Shown here: positions 19,258 through 31,345 of the stretch, in pieces
Layout of the letters: every line of letters starts with the position of its first letter
Numbering within the stretch: position 1 is the first letter of the stretch
From: Zonotrichia leucophrys gambelii
Taxonomy: Eukaryota; Chordata; Aves; Passeriformes; Passerellidae
Assembly: GCF_028769735.1 (NCBI RefSeq)
Contig: NC_088178.1
Span: 27,983,357-28,047,356, forward strand
Direction: 5' to 3'
DNA: 64,000 nucleotides
Notes under the pieces: model-generated
Told to the model about the DNA's origin: nothing
The model's input: only the letters and a program-made list of their open reading frames with translations
Databases searched by the model: none
Made by a program: the position numbers and the translations under genes

Positions 19258-19430
19258 CGGAGCTGCAGCATGCCTTCCTGCGCTCGCTCGCGTTTCCAGG
19301 CTCACCATTCCCGCGCGGAGCGGAGCCGAGCAGCCCCGACGCCTCTCGGGGAGCGCGGCCACGTGTTGGGATACGCAGGCCCAGCGCCCGGCGCTCGCTG
19401 CCGAGCCCTTCAGCATGTGCTGGAGCGAGC
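19258..19430. promoter_or_regulatory. Orphan CpG island-like cluster
   Basis: I count about 23 CpGs in roughly 170 bases, with GC-box-like and CGCTCGCTCGCG words and a CACGTG E-box near 19370. AT-rich DNA and a 50-bp purine tract lie upstream. A donor-like GGGTATGT occurs at about 19588-19595 on the plus strand, so a non-coding first exon is conceivable. Open frames across it on both strands (up to 144 codons) follow from high GC. It may be an alternative NFIA promoter, an intronic lncRNA promoter, or a CpG-type enhancer; sequence alone does not separate these. Confidence 0.5.
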
Positions 19431-20227
19431 TCATAAAGTCCAAAGGCGATGGGGAGGTGGGTGGAGGGTTTTGTTCTGGGTTCATTCTTGGATGTTTTCC
19501 TTTTCTTTCCCTCCTTGTGTTGCATAGAGCCCTCCAGCAGCTGCTGAGAGAGCAAGTCTGAGTTACCAAAACGAAAGGCAGCGAGCAGGGTATGTGTGCC
19601 GGCGTTTTGGCAAGTTGTACTACTTGGGGAGATCTTGTATGTCAGACAGAGAAGTCTCCTACCCCAGTGAAATGACAAGAATACCTCTCAAGCATTGGCG
19701 GAGGCAAAATTTTGACAGCCAGCAAGGCTGTGATGCTGCTGAGTGCACAGATTTACACTTCCTGCCAAGATTAAAACGGGCTAAACCCAAAAAGGGTATT
19801 AAGGATTGTCACTTTAGGAAGAAATAACGCCTTAGTGTAACGTGTGGAGGCGATCGGCCTTCCAATAGTTTTATTTCCTGAGATCGTGCAAGTTCACATG
19901 TAATGGTTGGTGTCATTGGGCCAGGACTGGCAGGACACAAAAATAAAAAATAAACTCATAAGACAACTGGGATGAAGAATTTTCCACCTCCTCTGCTTGG
20001 ATGCTGGCGCTCAAGTTCCAGCTTTGCCTCTCGCTGGAGCAAATCTCGGCAAAGTCTGGGGAGTTCGGTGTGAACGAAGCCTCTGAACTTTGCTTTCTGC
20101 TTCTGATTAACCGCTGTGGCGTATTTTCCTTCAAGCTATATTTAGTGAAAGAAAAAAAAAATTGCCAAGTTGGGCTGAAAAAAGGCCCAGCAGAAAGCTG
20201 GTCATTTAAGCCTCTCTTTGCTGTACA

Positions 20228-20273
20228 GTATCCTTAAACTTCCTTCCGACGGTATCCTTAAACTTCCTTCCGA
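20228..20273 (+). repeat. Short tandem duplication, 22-bp unit, period 24
   Basis: The 22 bases at 20228-20249 recur exactly at 20252-20273, separated by two bases. It looks like a single replication-slippage event in non-coding DNA. Confidence 0.9.
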
Positions 20274-20559
20274 GTGCAACCGGTGATGCTTTTTATGATC
20301 AATCTTTCGAGTCGGGGTATTTGCTCAATAGAATCCAGACAAATAAATGTGAAGAAAAGCATCCTGCTTTAAAAGAAGGAAACAATTAAACCTCCTACTT
20401 TGTTATTTACAGTAACTACCTTTTTTAACCAATTGTCGGAGTTCGAATGGAAGTAGCAGTGTGAAGAGGGAAATGTGGGAACTTTCATTTGTCGAGACTT
20501 TGCATTTCTTCTGCTTTATAGCCATCAGAAAAGAGATTGTTGTGCATTCTATTAAATAC

Positions 20560-21180
20560 TGCCAGTATGATTAATTTAAAGGGTTACATTTTATTGAACC
20601 CTGGTGTAGATGTTCTTTGTCAACTCACATTCACTGCTAGTTAGAGTGTGTGTCGCATTTATCAAAACTTTCTGGAGCCCCTCTCACCTCATTAGCATGT
20701 GAATCTCTATTGAGCAGTTAATGTCCGTTACAGCGAGAGTGCTCAATTCTTGTTTTCAATAAGCCAGTTGTAAAATGTCAGACTGTCACTTACAATATAA
20801 AAAAGCAAAAATGATGGTATTTGTAAAAATGTTATCACCTCATAAAAACAAATTGTAAAGACATGAAAGTGATCTTGGTATGCTTTGCTTTCAGAAGTGA
20901 GTTAGTACAGCTGCTTTAAATACCAGTTGTCTGGATTCCCACACTTTCCTACCAATGGAGAGGTTTACACAAGCATAATTTAAGTTACAATTACCCTAAT
21001 TAACATCTCATTTGCATAAATTGTTGAAGTCAAAACAACAAAGAATTGCTTAAGAAGCTTAACCCTATTTGTCCAAAATAAAGAGATGAGTTTTCACTTT
21101 GCAATCAAAATTGGCAGGTTCATTATGTCGGAGCTGGAATACAAACTGAAGTTATACTATTAATTAATACTTTACATTTT
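20560..21180. promoter_or_regulatory. AT-rich POU/SOX motif block (candidate conserved enhancer)
   Basis: This 600-base block is repeat-free, AT-rich and full of homeodomain-type words (TTAATTTAAA, CATTAGCATG, CCTAATTAAC, ATTAATTAAT). At 21010-21026 an octamer ATTTGCATA runs directly into ATTGTTG, a SOX-type site, and a second SOX-type AACAAAG follows at 21037-21043. POU3F and SOX9 are known activators of NFIA during gliogenesis, so the arrangement fits an NFIA enhancer. Conservation is guessed from texture, not measured. Confidence 0.35.
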
Positions 21181-21629
21181 TATGATTGGGCTGTGCTTCT
21201 CCTATTTACAAGGTGTGAGATTTCAAAACATCCCACTGTTGCTGTCAGAGGTGCAGAGCTGTCAGGTGGGGAGTTCCTCAAGTTTTTCTGGAATTAGTAA
21301 ACCCTGGCTATGTCCCCCTCATCCCTCTCCTTTGCACATGAGAGAAAACCTTGGCTTAGTCTGCTCTGGTTGGGAGGAGGCATCCAACATGGGCTGAAAA
21401 TTCTCATCCTGAATTGTGGAGTGGTGTCAAGAGGCCAAATGACAGCAATGACAACAGCAATGATGAGCAGAGACCCTCTGTCCCTGCTGTAGCAGAGCTG
21501 GCCAGTCCACCTGGGTCCTTCCAAGTGTTTCCAAACTTTCTGAGGCTACTGCAAATTTTGACTGTTAGCTTAGAATGCAGAAATGCAGAGAGAGAACTGC
21601 AAAATAAACTTTAGATACTGGTATTTTGG

Positions 21630-21710
21630 TAAAAACACAGCTGGCCTTCCAGTTATGGTCTTGGGGTGTTAAAAACACAGCTGGCCTTCCAGTTATGGTC
21701 TTGGGGTGTG
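21630..21710 (+). repeat. 40-bp tandem duplication
   Basis: Bases 21631-21670 and 21671-21710 are identical except at the last position. This near-perfect head-to-tail copy must be recent, or may be an assembly artefact. Confidence 0.95.
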
Positions 21711-22419
21711 ACTTTAGAGAAGCTTCTGCTGCTTGTAGGTGAGTCTTGGTCCTGCCCTCTGATCCATATCCTTTGAATATCCAACTCCTGTTCAGTGCCT
21801 GCAGCAGGCAGAGTGTATGAACGAGGCTTGGCCAAAGCTGATGAAGGCAAAGAAAATTTTTTCACTTGGATGGTTGCTACCCTGTGTAGGTTAAAGCTGT
21901 TCCACCAGCTTTTTCTATATCTATTCACTGTCTACTACAAAAAATTATATCTGTTCCTCTGCCATTGATAGGGGCGCTCGATGCTGTGATGCTGAGGGGT
22001 TTGAGCAGGGTGGGATGTGGGGAAGCTGGTTAGCCTGTGGGGATGGAGAGGGCACAGGGTTTTGATGGGCTGTCAGGTGCCCGTGTGCTAGTGCTAATGA
22101 AAGCGTTCCCAGTCGCCGGGGCCATATTTTTCTTTCCTGTATTATCTTGTTGCAGCTTCATTAGCTAAGTCAGAGTAAATGTGCATTAGCCCAATAAAAC
22201 CCTTCCTGCAGGCCTGTGATTTAGCATCCCCTCCCAGCAATGCCCTCTGGATGGAGATTATCCGCCGGCGTCTGCAAGGAGGTGCCGATCGATTGAGCTG
22301 CGCCAGAGGCCTGCCTTGAGCTCAGGTTTAACTCGAGGCTGAACCTGTACCAGAAAGCTTTGCAAAGCAAAGACCCCAGTGAACTTGTAATTGTAAACCA
22401 GCTGAACCAAAGAGGAATC
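21711..22419. other. Intron 2 segment, unique sequence
   Basis: No gene or transposon is recognised. A 12-bp perfect palindrome GCTTTGCAAAGC lies at 22357-22368. Confidence 0.5.
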
Positions 22420-22720
22420 TCGCCTCGTGGTTTTGCATATTCCTTTTTAAAGATTGTGTTATAATTGAGCGGTTGACTTTCGTGTGGCGCTCTCCTTTAT
22501 GAGCCAGTGATTACACAGTGTAGGGCGCTTACGCTCTGAACATGAATGAATCTGCCAGTTCTACTACAGTACTCTTTATAAAATAACAAGGCTTACCAGG
22601 TGGCAAGAATTGCATAATTGAATTGGACTGAATCCTGGTTTTCCCAACCCAGAGCGGTTACACTTAGACGTAAATTACAATTAAAAGAGACAGAATGTTT
22701 CCATTGTATTAAGAATCCTT
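22420..22720. promoter_or_regulatory. AT-rich block with retained CpGs (candidate conserved element)
   Basis: Homeodomain/POU words (TTTTGCATATTCC, TTATAATTGAG, GATTACACAG, TTTATAAAATAACAAGG) alternate with several CpGs (CCTCGTGG, GAGCGGTTGAC, GGGCGCTTACGC). AT-rich DNA normally loses CpG, so the mixture suggests constraint. This is compositional evidence only. Confidence 0.3.
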
Positions 22721-23819
22721 AATAGCAAACTTTTCACCCATAAGGCTCTGTTCTCTTCCTGAAGTGTGAGAGGAATGGCTCTATGTGTCTAACTACCATT
22801 AACACTAATGGGAACAACGTACATAAATCCCGGCACGGCGATGGCAGAACAGACCCCAGATGCCTTTAAAGAGGAAAGTGCTTGTAGGGGATGAATAGAG
22901 GCACACGAGTCTGTTGGTGCCTGGAACATCTGCTCTGGAAGTGTGGAAGGGCTCAGTTTGGGGTGCGGGTTTTCGGATACCCTTCTTGAGTTTCACATGT
23001 TGTGAAACCAGCTCGCTGCTCCCTCAGCTGGGCTCTTCCTCCAGGGCTCTGGGAGGAAGCAGATCTCAAAAGCAGATAGGAAGATGCCATGGACAGATTC
23101 AAATGCCACTAAAACCACTATTCATTTTAGTCCTCCAGAAAGTTAAAAAAAACAAACTGGTGCTGTTTGCCAAGAGTACCCGCTCTCCCCAAGTTGTGCT
23201 CACCACTTCCTACCCTTCGGAGCTGGGGATATTGAGAACATCTGTTTCCAAATGCAGTGAGAAGAGGATAGTCCCCTTCCTTCCCTCCTTTCCAGAGGAC
23301 CTTCGGCTTTCCCTGCCTCTTTGTTTCGTATTCCCCTTCTCCCTGGGATGCCTGTCAACAGCAATCCTAATCCAGCTGTGCAGGTCAGGCGCTGCACAGA
23401 GCAATTCCTTCAGCCATCCTGAACAGCCAGGGACCAGTTTTCCACCCCCAGCCCTGCTCTGGCCGTTTGGGCACGGGCATCCACCCTGTGCACAATACAC
23501 TCAGCAAGGAGGAGATGAGGATACAAAACCTCATTTTTATTCCAAACCCGATTCTTGGTGAACTTTCCGGTCTGCACTCCTCGATAGCGATGCAATGCAC
23601 TGTCACCTTGCCATTAGGGCCCAGTAATTAATAGCTGCCTAATAGGAGTGAATGTAGTTGCTCAGCAAAATGAATGATGTGTGCTACAAGGAAAAGCACT
23701 AGAAAGTAAAGCTGGAGCTGGGAAGTTGTTAGTAAGGGGAAATTTCTGCTTGCCCTTCATTAGGAGAAGCTCCAAAGAAACGTAAAGTTTGATCACATTA
23801 ATCAGAACTGGCATCATGC

Positions 23820-23930
23820 AATATTTTTCTTTGTTATTTGGCATAAATTGCATACATTAAATGATTTAAATTATGCATATACCTGCCATAAATTTTAATT
23901 TATGGTATTTAATGAATAGTGTGGGTTGTC
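23820..23930. promoter_or_regulatory. AT-rich HOX/CDX-type palindrome block
   Basis: Arms CCATAAATT (23886-23894) and AATTTATGG (23897-23905) form a perfect 9-bp inverted repeat around two bases. TTATGCATA and several TTAAAT words lie just upstream. TTTATGG/CCATAAA is the core preferred by posterior HOX and CDX proteins. The block is repeat-free. Confidence 0.35.
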
Positions 23931-24761
23931 TTTGAGCATTGGAACATACGGGCTGGTGAAGGCTGAATGCAGCCCTGTTTTCTGGCTCACAAAATCAGTT
24001 TTCACGTGGGCTCCAGCATGGACAGAGAGAAGGGGGCAAGTTTTGAGTGAGTTTGTTACCATCAAGGCTCTCACAGCCATCCTTCCCTCATGCCTTTCTC
24101 ATTACCCTTTTTTTTTGAAGATGAGCACAGTTCTTTAAAGAACAAACCAGCTCTTCTTGCACCTCCACTGTGACAGATTTTAAGCACTATGGTAGTCATG
24201 AAATGGCCACAAAATACCTACAACTACTCAGAGACAAGCTGTGTTTTTGTAAGGTCTGCTTTGAACAAGTTGCAGTCAATGTTTTCTGGCTCTTTAGAGG
24301 CCCTGACTGACATGAGCATATATAACATCAGGAATAACTTTATGTGGTTTTTTTTTTTCTGTCCTGGTACTGTAGTGTAATTGGCAGGTCCAGACTTGCT
24401 TGTGCTCTTTTCAAATGCAATTTTTCTTGGGGAAAGAAATTAAACCAAAGGATGATGTAGCTTTTCACAGCCACTCAGATGAAAGTAAGTGGTGGTTACA
24501 ATTATTCAGAAGTACTCAGAGAAGTATTGAATATGTTAATCTTTACTAGTAGAAAGCACTGGACTGGTGCACGTGGCTGGAAATGTGCAGGGGTTGGGTG
24601 CCCTTCCAGCTCAGCCACAGCCTTTCTTTGTGGCCTTGGGCAAACTATTTAACTGGTTCTGCAACAGCACAGTTTGTCAGGAGCGTGAGTGGGAGCGCCA
24701 CTGTTTCTTTTCTTCTTTCTATTTGTCTGCTGACGATATTAAAATTTCTGGAGTGCAGACT

Positions 24762-24777
24762 CTGTGTGTGTGTGTGT
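24762..24777 (+). repeat. (GT)n microsatellite
   Basis: A short perfect TG run of eight units. Confidence 0.85.
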
Positions 24778-26564
24778 AGCTGCTGTGCCCAGCCCAGGCA
24801 CGGCACAGATATTGATGTTTATCACCGTTACCATCGTTCTTGGCTTGCAGAAGATATTTACAGCATAGATCAGAGCATGCAGCAGCAACGGAGGGACTTA
24901 AATCTAACAATCTAGAAAACTGCCTGCTATATTCAAAAATGAGAGTGGATGACACCCTCTCCCCCGCTGCTCATCTGCTGGGATGGACGCTGAGCCCGGG
25001 ATAATGCTGTCCTTGTTCTCAGGAACACGGCAGCGCTTTCTCTGGCGGACGGGGCTGGGGCCATTCCTCCCGTGCCTCCACATGCACCTGCAGAAAGCCC
25101 AGAGATTCCCAATGCCTTTTGCTGCTGACACATCCCTTTAAAAAGTCTGTTTAAAGTCAGGGAGGAGGATAGTTTTGAGGACTGAGTGGTAGGATCCAGC
25201 CTGGTAAGGTTTTAGAAATACTTTGAAATTTGCTCTCCCCTGGCATGCACAGAGAATGCTACCACATGACTTTTGTGAGAAGTGTTGGCTTTAGGTAACC
25301 CAAAGCTCTTCAAAAGTAAAAACAAATTTAAAAAATCGGTGTTAAGAGCAGTATTTTTGGCTTTGGCATGTGTAGGTGCAGCCTCTTTGTCCAAATGTGG
25401 TGCAGCACACAAACAGGGGGTTGTTCCTGGGTCTGTGCATGTGGCTGCTGGAGTGTCTTCTGCAAAGTCTGAATGGCAAATGGAAAGGAGGCAAGTAAAA
25501 CCCAAAAATGGTCTGTCAAGCAGACTAGGAAGAGATGGCTCATGCACAGCATTAGGGCTCATCAGGGTTACAGTGCTCAGGGTTTGCTCTTCCCAAAACT
25601 GGGGTGTGAGCTGTCATGGGCATGATATGGTGAAAGAGAGAAACTCAACAGGGAGAGTCCCTGGTGTGACAGTCCTGGGAAGCTCAGGGGTGTAGCACCG
25701 TCTGCTTTTTTTGACTGCAGAATTTTCCACCCATCCCTAGAGCCCTTGCCTGAGCTGTTCTCTGTGTTTGAGTAGAGCTGCCCTTGTTTTGCTGTGGATA
25801 CCATCCCTGCAGCATCATCTGAGAGGTTACAGCTTTAACAAAGAAGAAAAGCAAATTGCTGTAGGATGTCCTGAGAAAGCAGCTTGTTGGGAACAGGCTT
25901 GGAAAAAAGGCAAAGGGAGCAAGTAGATCACCTGGGAAATAGCCACCAAAGAAATACGTAGTGTGAGATTTTGTTGATTTTATTTCAAGTAAAAATTAAG
26001 ACAGGTCTTCTCCTCTTCTAGAACCACATTCACTTTATTATTAAACTTACGAACAGTGAGCACCACGTGCTAGAAGGAACATACCCATCCCTGTAATGCT
26101 GTTCTTAGAAGCCAAGGAATTTGCATGTCCAAACGGGATGTGTATCATAAATAGACTGTTTACAGTAGACTTAAATTATATGATGAGCCATATAACAGCA
26201 GTGAATATATCACACCGTGAGCCCCTGCCAACCATGCATGACTACTATTTGCTTCTCCTCAGGCAGTAAACAAAGTTTTCAGCTGACCTACTGTTTGGTA
26301 GAAGTGCACGGAAACAGAGATAAGCAGCACCACTTGTAACGCTGTAGTGGAATAAAATCTGGCATAAATTTGCCTAGAAAGTAAAAGGAATGCATGAAAT
26401 ATTATTTCTTAGTTCACATACAACTCTTCTGCCAGCACACCATGTCATATTGCATTGCTAGGAAAGGGGGATTTATTCCTGTTTCTGCAAAGTTCATATT
26501 CTGATCAGTGGTCAATGTGTATCATATGAATATCAAATCTTTTAAGCTGAAGTGTGCATTAAAT
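24778..26564. other. Intron 2 segment, unique sequence
   Basis: No gene, transposon or strong motif cluster is recognised. Frames at 25212-25804 overlap on both strands and look non-coding. Confidence 0.5.
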
Positions 26565-26978
26565 GGCTGGAGCCCCTCTGCTCTGGAGCCAGGCTGGCAG
26601 AGCTGGGGGTGTTCAGCCTGGAGGAGAGAGGTCCCAGGGATATCTAAGAGCTCCTTGCCAGTATCTAAAGGGGCTCCTGGAGAGAGAGCTGGGACAAGGG
26701 CCTGGAAGCACAGGACAAAGGGCAATGGTTCCCACTGCCAGAGGGCAGGGATGGATCGGATATTGGGAAGGAATTTCTGGCTGAGTGTGGTAAGGCCTTG
26801 GCACAGATTGTCCAGAGAAGCTGTGGCTGCCTCTGGATCCCTGGAAGAGTCCAAGGCCAGATTGGACAGGGCTTGGAGCAACCTGAGATAGTGGAGGGGG
26901 TCCCTGCCCATGGCAGGGGGTAGAACTGGATGGGCTTTAAGATCCATTCCAACCCGAACCATTCTGTGATTCCATAAA
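26565..26978 (+). mobile_element. CR1 LINE, 3' fragment (sense)
   Basis: About 414 bases follow the CR1 3' consensus order: GGCTGGAGCCCCTCTGC, GTTCAGCCTGGAGGAGAG, GATATTGGGAAGGAATT, GTCCCTGCCCATGGCAGG, then CCAACCCGAACCATTCTGTG with a degenerate ATTCTATG tail. It is 5' truncated and diverged. The frames crossing it (26508-27007) belong to the repeat, not to a host gene. Confidence 0.93.
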
Positions 26979-29744
26979 TATTCTAAACTAACAACTTGAA
27001 GAAACACATAAAGGGGATGAATTGCCCCATATCATATTAAAATGCTTCGAGATTCCCACTGGATTCAGCAGGACTCAGAGTATCCCTTCCCACTTTGGGA
27101 TGAGCACTTTAACATAAGGCCAAGAAGGCACATCTGGCTTCCCAGGACAGACCTAGACTTCACCTACGCTGCAGAACGTGCTGTTTGGGGCTCTGCAGAT
27201 CTGTATAACACACTATGGACTAATTTTCCAATGCCTAATGGGAACGCTGTGCTTCCCAGCCGGGTGTTTGTTTGTCTGCCTGCTCCTCGCCTCCCTCCTA
27301 CCCTATTTATATACGCACACATGCAAAAAATATGAGAGTTAAAGAAAAATGTCAACCATATGTAACATACATGGAGATTAGTGACAGTAACAGTGAATTC
27401 ATTGTGGTTTTGGCAGTCAGGACACCATCCAGGCCATATTTTAAAGTTTTAGACAAATCCACATGTATTCCAGAGATTGCTGTGGATTTTCAGTATGTGT
27501 GGCTCATTAGATACGCAATCTGCCTGCTATTCTCTCCTGTCACACAAAGCTGATGGCAGCAAACTGGCATCTTGGAGATGTTGGTAGCACTGCAGATTTT
27601 AGCATTAATGCCAGCCTTGGGCATCCTGGAGCTCCGTAGCCTTGTGTGACACGTGCTGGCGGTGAGGGGTGCCGGTGTCCCACGGCTGGGACATCATGGG
27701 CTGCTGCTCTGGCTGCAATTCTGCTTTCAAGCAAAGTAAAACGATTAAAATCCGTATCTCAGAAAATCCACGTCTCAGATCATTGTCCTTAAAGAAGGAA
27801 ACAGTGCAAAACTTCAAGCCCTACATTCAGATTCTGCTTTTTCTGGTCCATCACAACTACAGCTTTTTTGAGTTGTTTCCTCTTATCACAGCTTGAAACT
27901 ACTTTTGGGGGCGCTATAAGTGAACGTAAACCTCTTCTTAAGTTCATAATTTTTTTTCAGATTTTCACATTCTTTTCAAATTCCTGTAATTTTTCCCGTA
28001 AATCTTCACAGCTTCATATCCCTATGACTCTATCTGTATAGAGCTTTTGCTACCCATCTAATAACCATGTGCAGCATACAAAAGCATGGCTTTGATTCAC
28101 ATAAAAGTGCTAAACTTGCCTAAACCCGTCGGAGTTCAGGCAAGGCTACGCTGGGCGCGGGGCTCAGTGCTTAAATATAGGTGAAGGCAACTCTGGTCTG
28201 CTAATTTCAGCAGAATGTTTCAAACAAAGTGTTACTGTTTAATCTGGGCACATGACGGGTGAATGAATGTTTGAATGAAATGACATAATTGTTGGTTAGC
28301 CTGTATAATTTGGAGAGCGCTTGCACAAGTTTAACTCTCTCTGGAGGCAGCGGATCCTCGAGGCGGGAAGGGAAGCGCCTTCCCCAAAGGCAGAGGATGG
28401 CCAGATCCTGGATCCCTTTGCACATTCCAACCTTTGGAACACCGTGCTGGACTGGATTTTGGTTCCAGAGTACCGTCCTTAGCCCCTCTCCTCACGTCGT
28501 GTATGATATTTAATGCGTCATCTTTGTTTTAAACAAACAATACGCAAGCTGTTGCTGGCAATGGTGGGAAGCTGGTGGTCCATCTGGAAAGCAGGGAGAT
28601 AGATGAGGGGAAAAAATAGAATTAAAACTGTTTAGGGGTGTATTTGCATGTGTAAAACCCTGGGATAGGGGCAGGGTGTTTAATAGATTTTTAAAAAGAA
28701 GTTTGAAGACAGGGGAGGTGCTTTGTCTGTAAAGGATTCTGTCAATAATAGACATTATTTGTGTAATAAAACCTGAGGGTTCACACAAAACAAAGCAAAG
28801 CTGCGAGTCCATACCTGTAAAAAAGTTGTTTATTCATTATTTCTGCTGCATCAAGTCCACTCACTGTAAAATTAACCAATTTTTCCTTGACAAAAGTTCA
28901 GGATGGTATAAAATTAACCAATAATATGGCTTATTAATTAAACCAGTGGCAAAACAGCCATTTGAGCGTAACGGAGTCCACAGGATGGTTGCAAGTCGGG
29001 TTTCTGGCTGAGTGCTTCTGTCATTCCCAAAGACAGAGCACCCCACCTCAGCTCACCACTGCCCAGCGTGCAGCCAATCTGCCATTGAAAACCTTGATTA
29101 TAACCAGAGAAAAGTTCATTGAAACCAGAAGAAGTTACAAAATCATTAATCTTTCCTGCCATCTTGGATTCCCTCTCTCACCAGAATCCAGCCAGATGTT
29201 TTGCAGTCGCTGCATGCACAGGGCACTGCGATCCTGTTTGCACAGCTCGGGGTTTTTCCTCCATCCTTAGGGATTTTTGCTCTGAAATTATGCATTTTGC
29301 CTTTGCTTTGGAGATTCTCCATCACTGCTGAAAGCTTCCTGGAGAACAGGAGGCACTCTTTAGGCATAAGCCTGTTGGTAAATTAAACTCTTTTATGCGT
29401 GCAGCGGTTTTGCTGCCGTCCTTGGGGACCGGGGCTGAGCGTTTTGGGGAGCAATTCCCTGCAGGAATGCTGAGCATCGCCGCCATTTCGGGCTTGCCAG
29501 GCCTGTGGATGATGTATGGAGCAGGTGGTTGCAATTTAGGGTTCGCTGCCGTTCCTGGGGAAATGGGTGGAAAAAAAGAGGGTTGGGAACAGAGTGAAAA
29601 GGCAACGGGAACAAGGCTGGCATTATCCACGCTGCTCCCAGCCTGAGCCTGCGCCCTGCATGGCTCAGAAGGCTGCATCTTCCCCCCCTTAAAAAGGACC
29701 TCAGTGAATGAACAGGCAAAAGACCTGAGCGAGGATGTTTTCAT
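26979..29744. other. Intron 2 segment, unique sequence
   Basis: No gene is recognised. A moderately CpG-bearing patch occurs at 28125-28165 with an AT-rich flank. GGGGGCGCTAT at 27908-27918 weakly resembles a CTCF core. The segment ends at an A17 run (29745-29761). Confidence 0.5.
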
Positions 29745-29761
29745 AAAAAAAAAAAAAAAAA
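29745..29761 (+). repeat. Poly(A) run
   Basis: Seventeen consecutive A with no recognisable retroposon body upstream. Confidence 0.9.
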
Positions 29762-31189
29762 CTTAATTGGGGCTCACTGAGCAATCCGACATCACGGCAA
29801 ATCCTGCTCCGAAATATATGTGCTCTGCTTTAATGACAGCACATAGAGTACTGCTGAGATAGTGGAAAATTTTACAGGGAGTTTTGCTTAAGGAATGGCT
29901 TTAACTCAAGTTACCTGTAGAGCCCAGTGTCATATGGAAATACTTAGGGAGCTGTGGAAAACTTTCTGAAATACAGTGGAATTTATCTAGCGCAGCATTT
30001 CGCGTAGGGAGGAGGAATATGGATTACAATGGAGTCAGGAAGGAGCGGGCTACGGCGCTCTTGGAGACGGCCACTCGCAGCCCCGCGACCGCAGATGAAA
30101 AGTACATGTGTAACCGGGGGGAGCATTCCTCACCGGCCCCGTCTGGGATGCATTTATGCTATTTGCCATGCACGTAACCTCGTTATAGAAAACAGAGTAC
30201 AATAACTTTAAAAAGATGGACGGTAAAAGGAAAAAAAAAACAAAAAAACAAAAAAAAAGGTGCAAGGAAGCAGATCTGCTTCCAGATTTGCATGCCCGGG
30301 GCCTGCAGTGGGGTAGGAACGGTGAAACGCGGATCCAGGGGGCCCCCGGTGCCGACAGCCTGTGTTCGCTGCAGGGATGGTGCTGATGGAGCTGCAGCTC
30401 CAGGGTGGAAGGACTCAGGACAGCCCTGGAGCAGTGGGAGCACTGCGTCCCTGCAGGCCTGCACGGCCACGGTGCGCCCGGCAGAGCCGGAGTTTGGTGC
30501 CGTGGGGTGTCCCGGGAGCCGGGCAGGAGAGGGATGGGAGGAGGCAGAGATGTTTTCAAGTGCATTTCATTGTATATTTGCTCCCTAAATGCTTATGGCA
30601 CTGGCCGCCAGAGCATCTGGGCACTTCACAATAATTAAAACTGACAAATCCATAAACAGTAAACAACAGGCTACCCACTTGGGCAGCCAAAAACCCACTA
30701 CTGCATAAGCTCAATAGCTGCACCCATCTGCCAAATAAAATCCTCTCCACTGCCTCCCTTCGTCTGCACAGGCCAGGACAGAGCCAGGCCCTTCCCCACC
30801 ATCGCCCCCCGGCTGAGCACAGCCTGACCCCTCACCCTCCCTGCGGCTTCATGCTGGCTTTGGGAGCAGCAAGAGTTTATTTCAAAATTTTTTTTTTCCA
30901 AATTTTTTTCCCCACCACAAAGTGGCAAGAAGTAATGACACCCTTTTCCTTCTGACTTCTTGGCCCGCTAACCCTTTCGCAACACAATGGGAAGGCAACC
31001 GCTCGCACCCAGGGGAGGGGATTTAATGACTAGAAAATAAAGAGAGAGAATTTACTTGGAAAAACTGTGGAATTAAAAGTTCTGGACAAAACACGCATCA
31101 CTGATGCATAACATTTTTGTTAATTGGGTCTTAACAGGTTTGTGACTCAGGCTGTAATTATTTGAGAAATGGGTCACACCAGGCAGTGC
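29762..31189. other. Intron 2 segment with GC-rich patches
   Basis: CpG-bearing GC-rich patches occur at about 30050-30150 and 30290-30530, separated by an A-rich tract with C interruptions (30231-30258). Overlapping frames of 90-170 codons on both strands across the GC-rich part are expected from its composition. No transposon is recognised. Confidence 0.5.
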
Positions 31190-31345
31190 CAGCCGCCCGT
31201 CCTGCCGCTGCGGGAACTTTCACCTAGTTGTAAAACTGCATCTCGACGCGTGTTCCCTCCGCCCCGGCAGGGATCCCGGCCCTCGGAGCGGCCACGGCGG
31301 CGTGCCGAGCCCGTGGCCTCTGGGATGGGTGTCGGGGCACCGGGA
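31190..31345. promoter_or_regulatory. Small intronic CpG cluster
   Basis: About 19 CpGs lie in 155 bases, including TCGACGCGTG near 31243 and a GGCCACGGCGGCGTGCCG stretch near 31290-31308. It is GC-rich with no recognisable exon. A regulatory role is inference. Confidence 0.35.

Noticed and set aside
21967..21980. GGGGCGCTCG and, at 27908, GGGGGCGCTAT as CTCF sites
   Set aside because: Only the short core matches; the flanking consensus is missing in both.
22914..23561. 215-codon plus-strand frame
   Set aside because: No recognisable domain, no splice or promoter context, and multiple antisense frames cover the same GC-rich DNA.
26508..27007. 161-codon antisense and 127-codon sense frames
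   Set aside because: They lie in the CR1 3' region at 26565-26978 and reflect repeat sequence, not a host protein.
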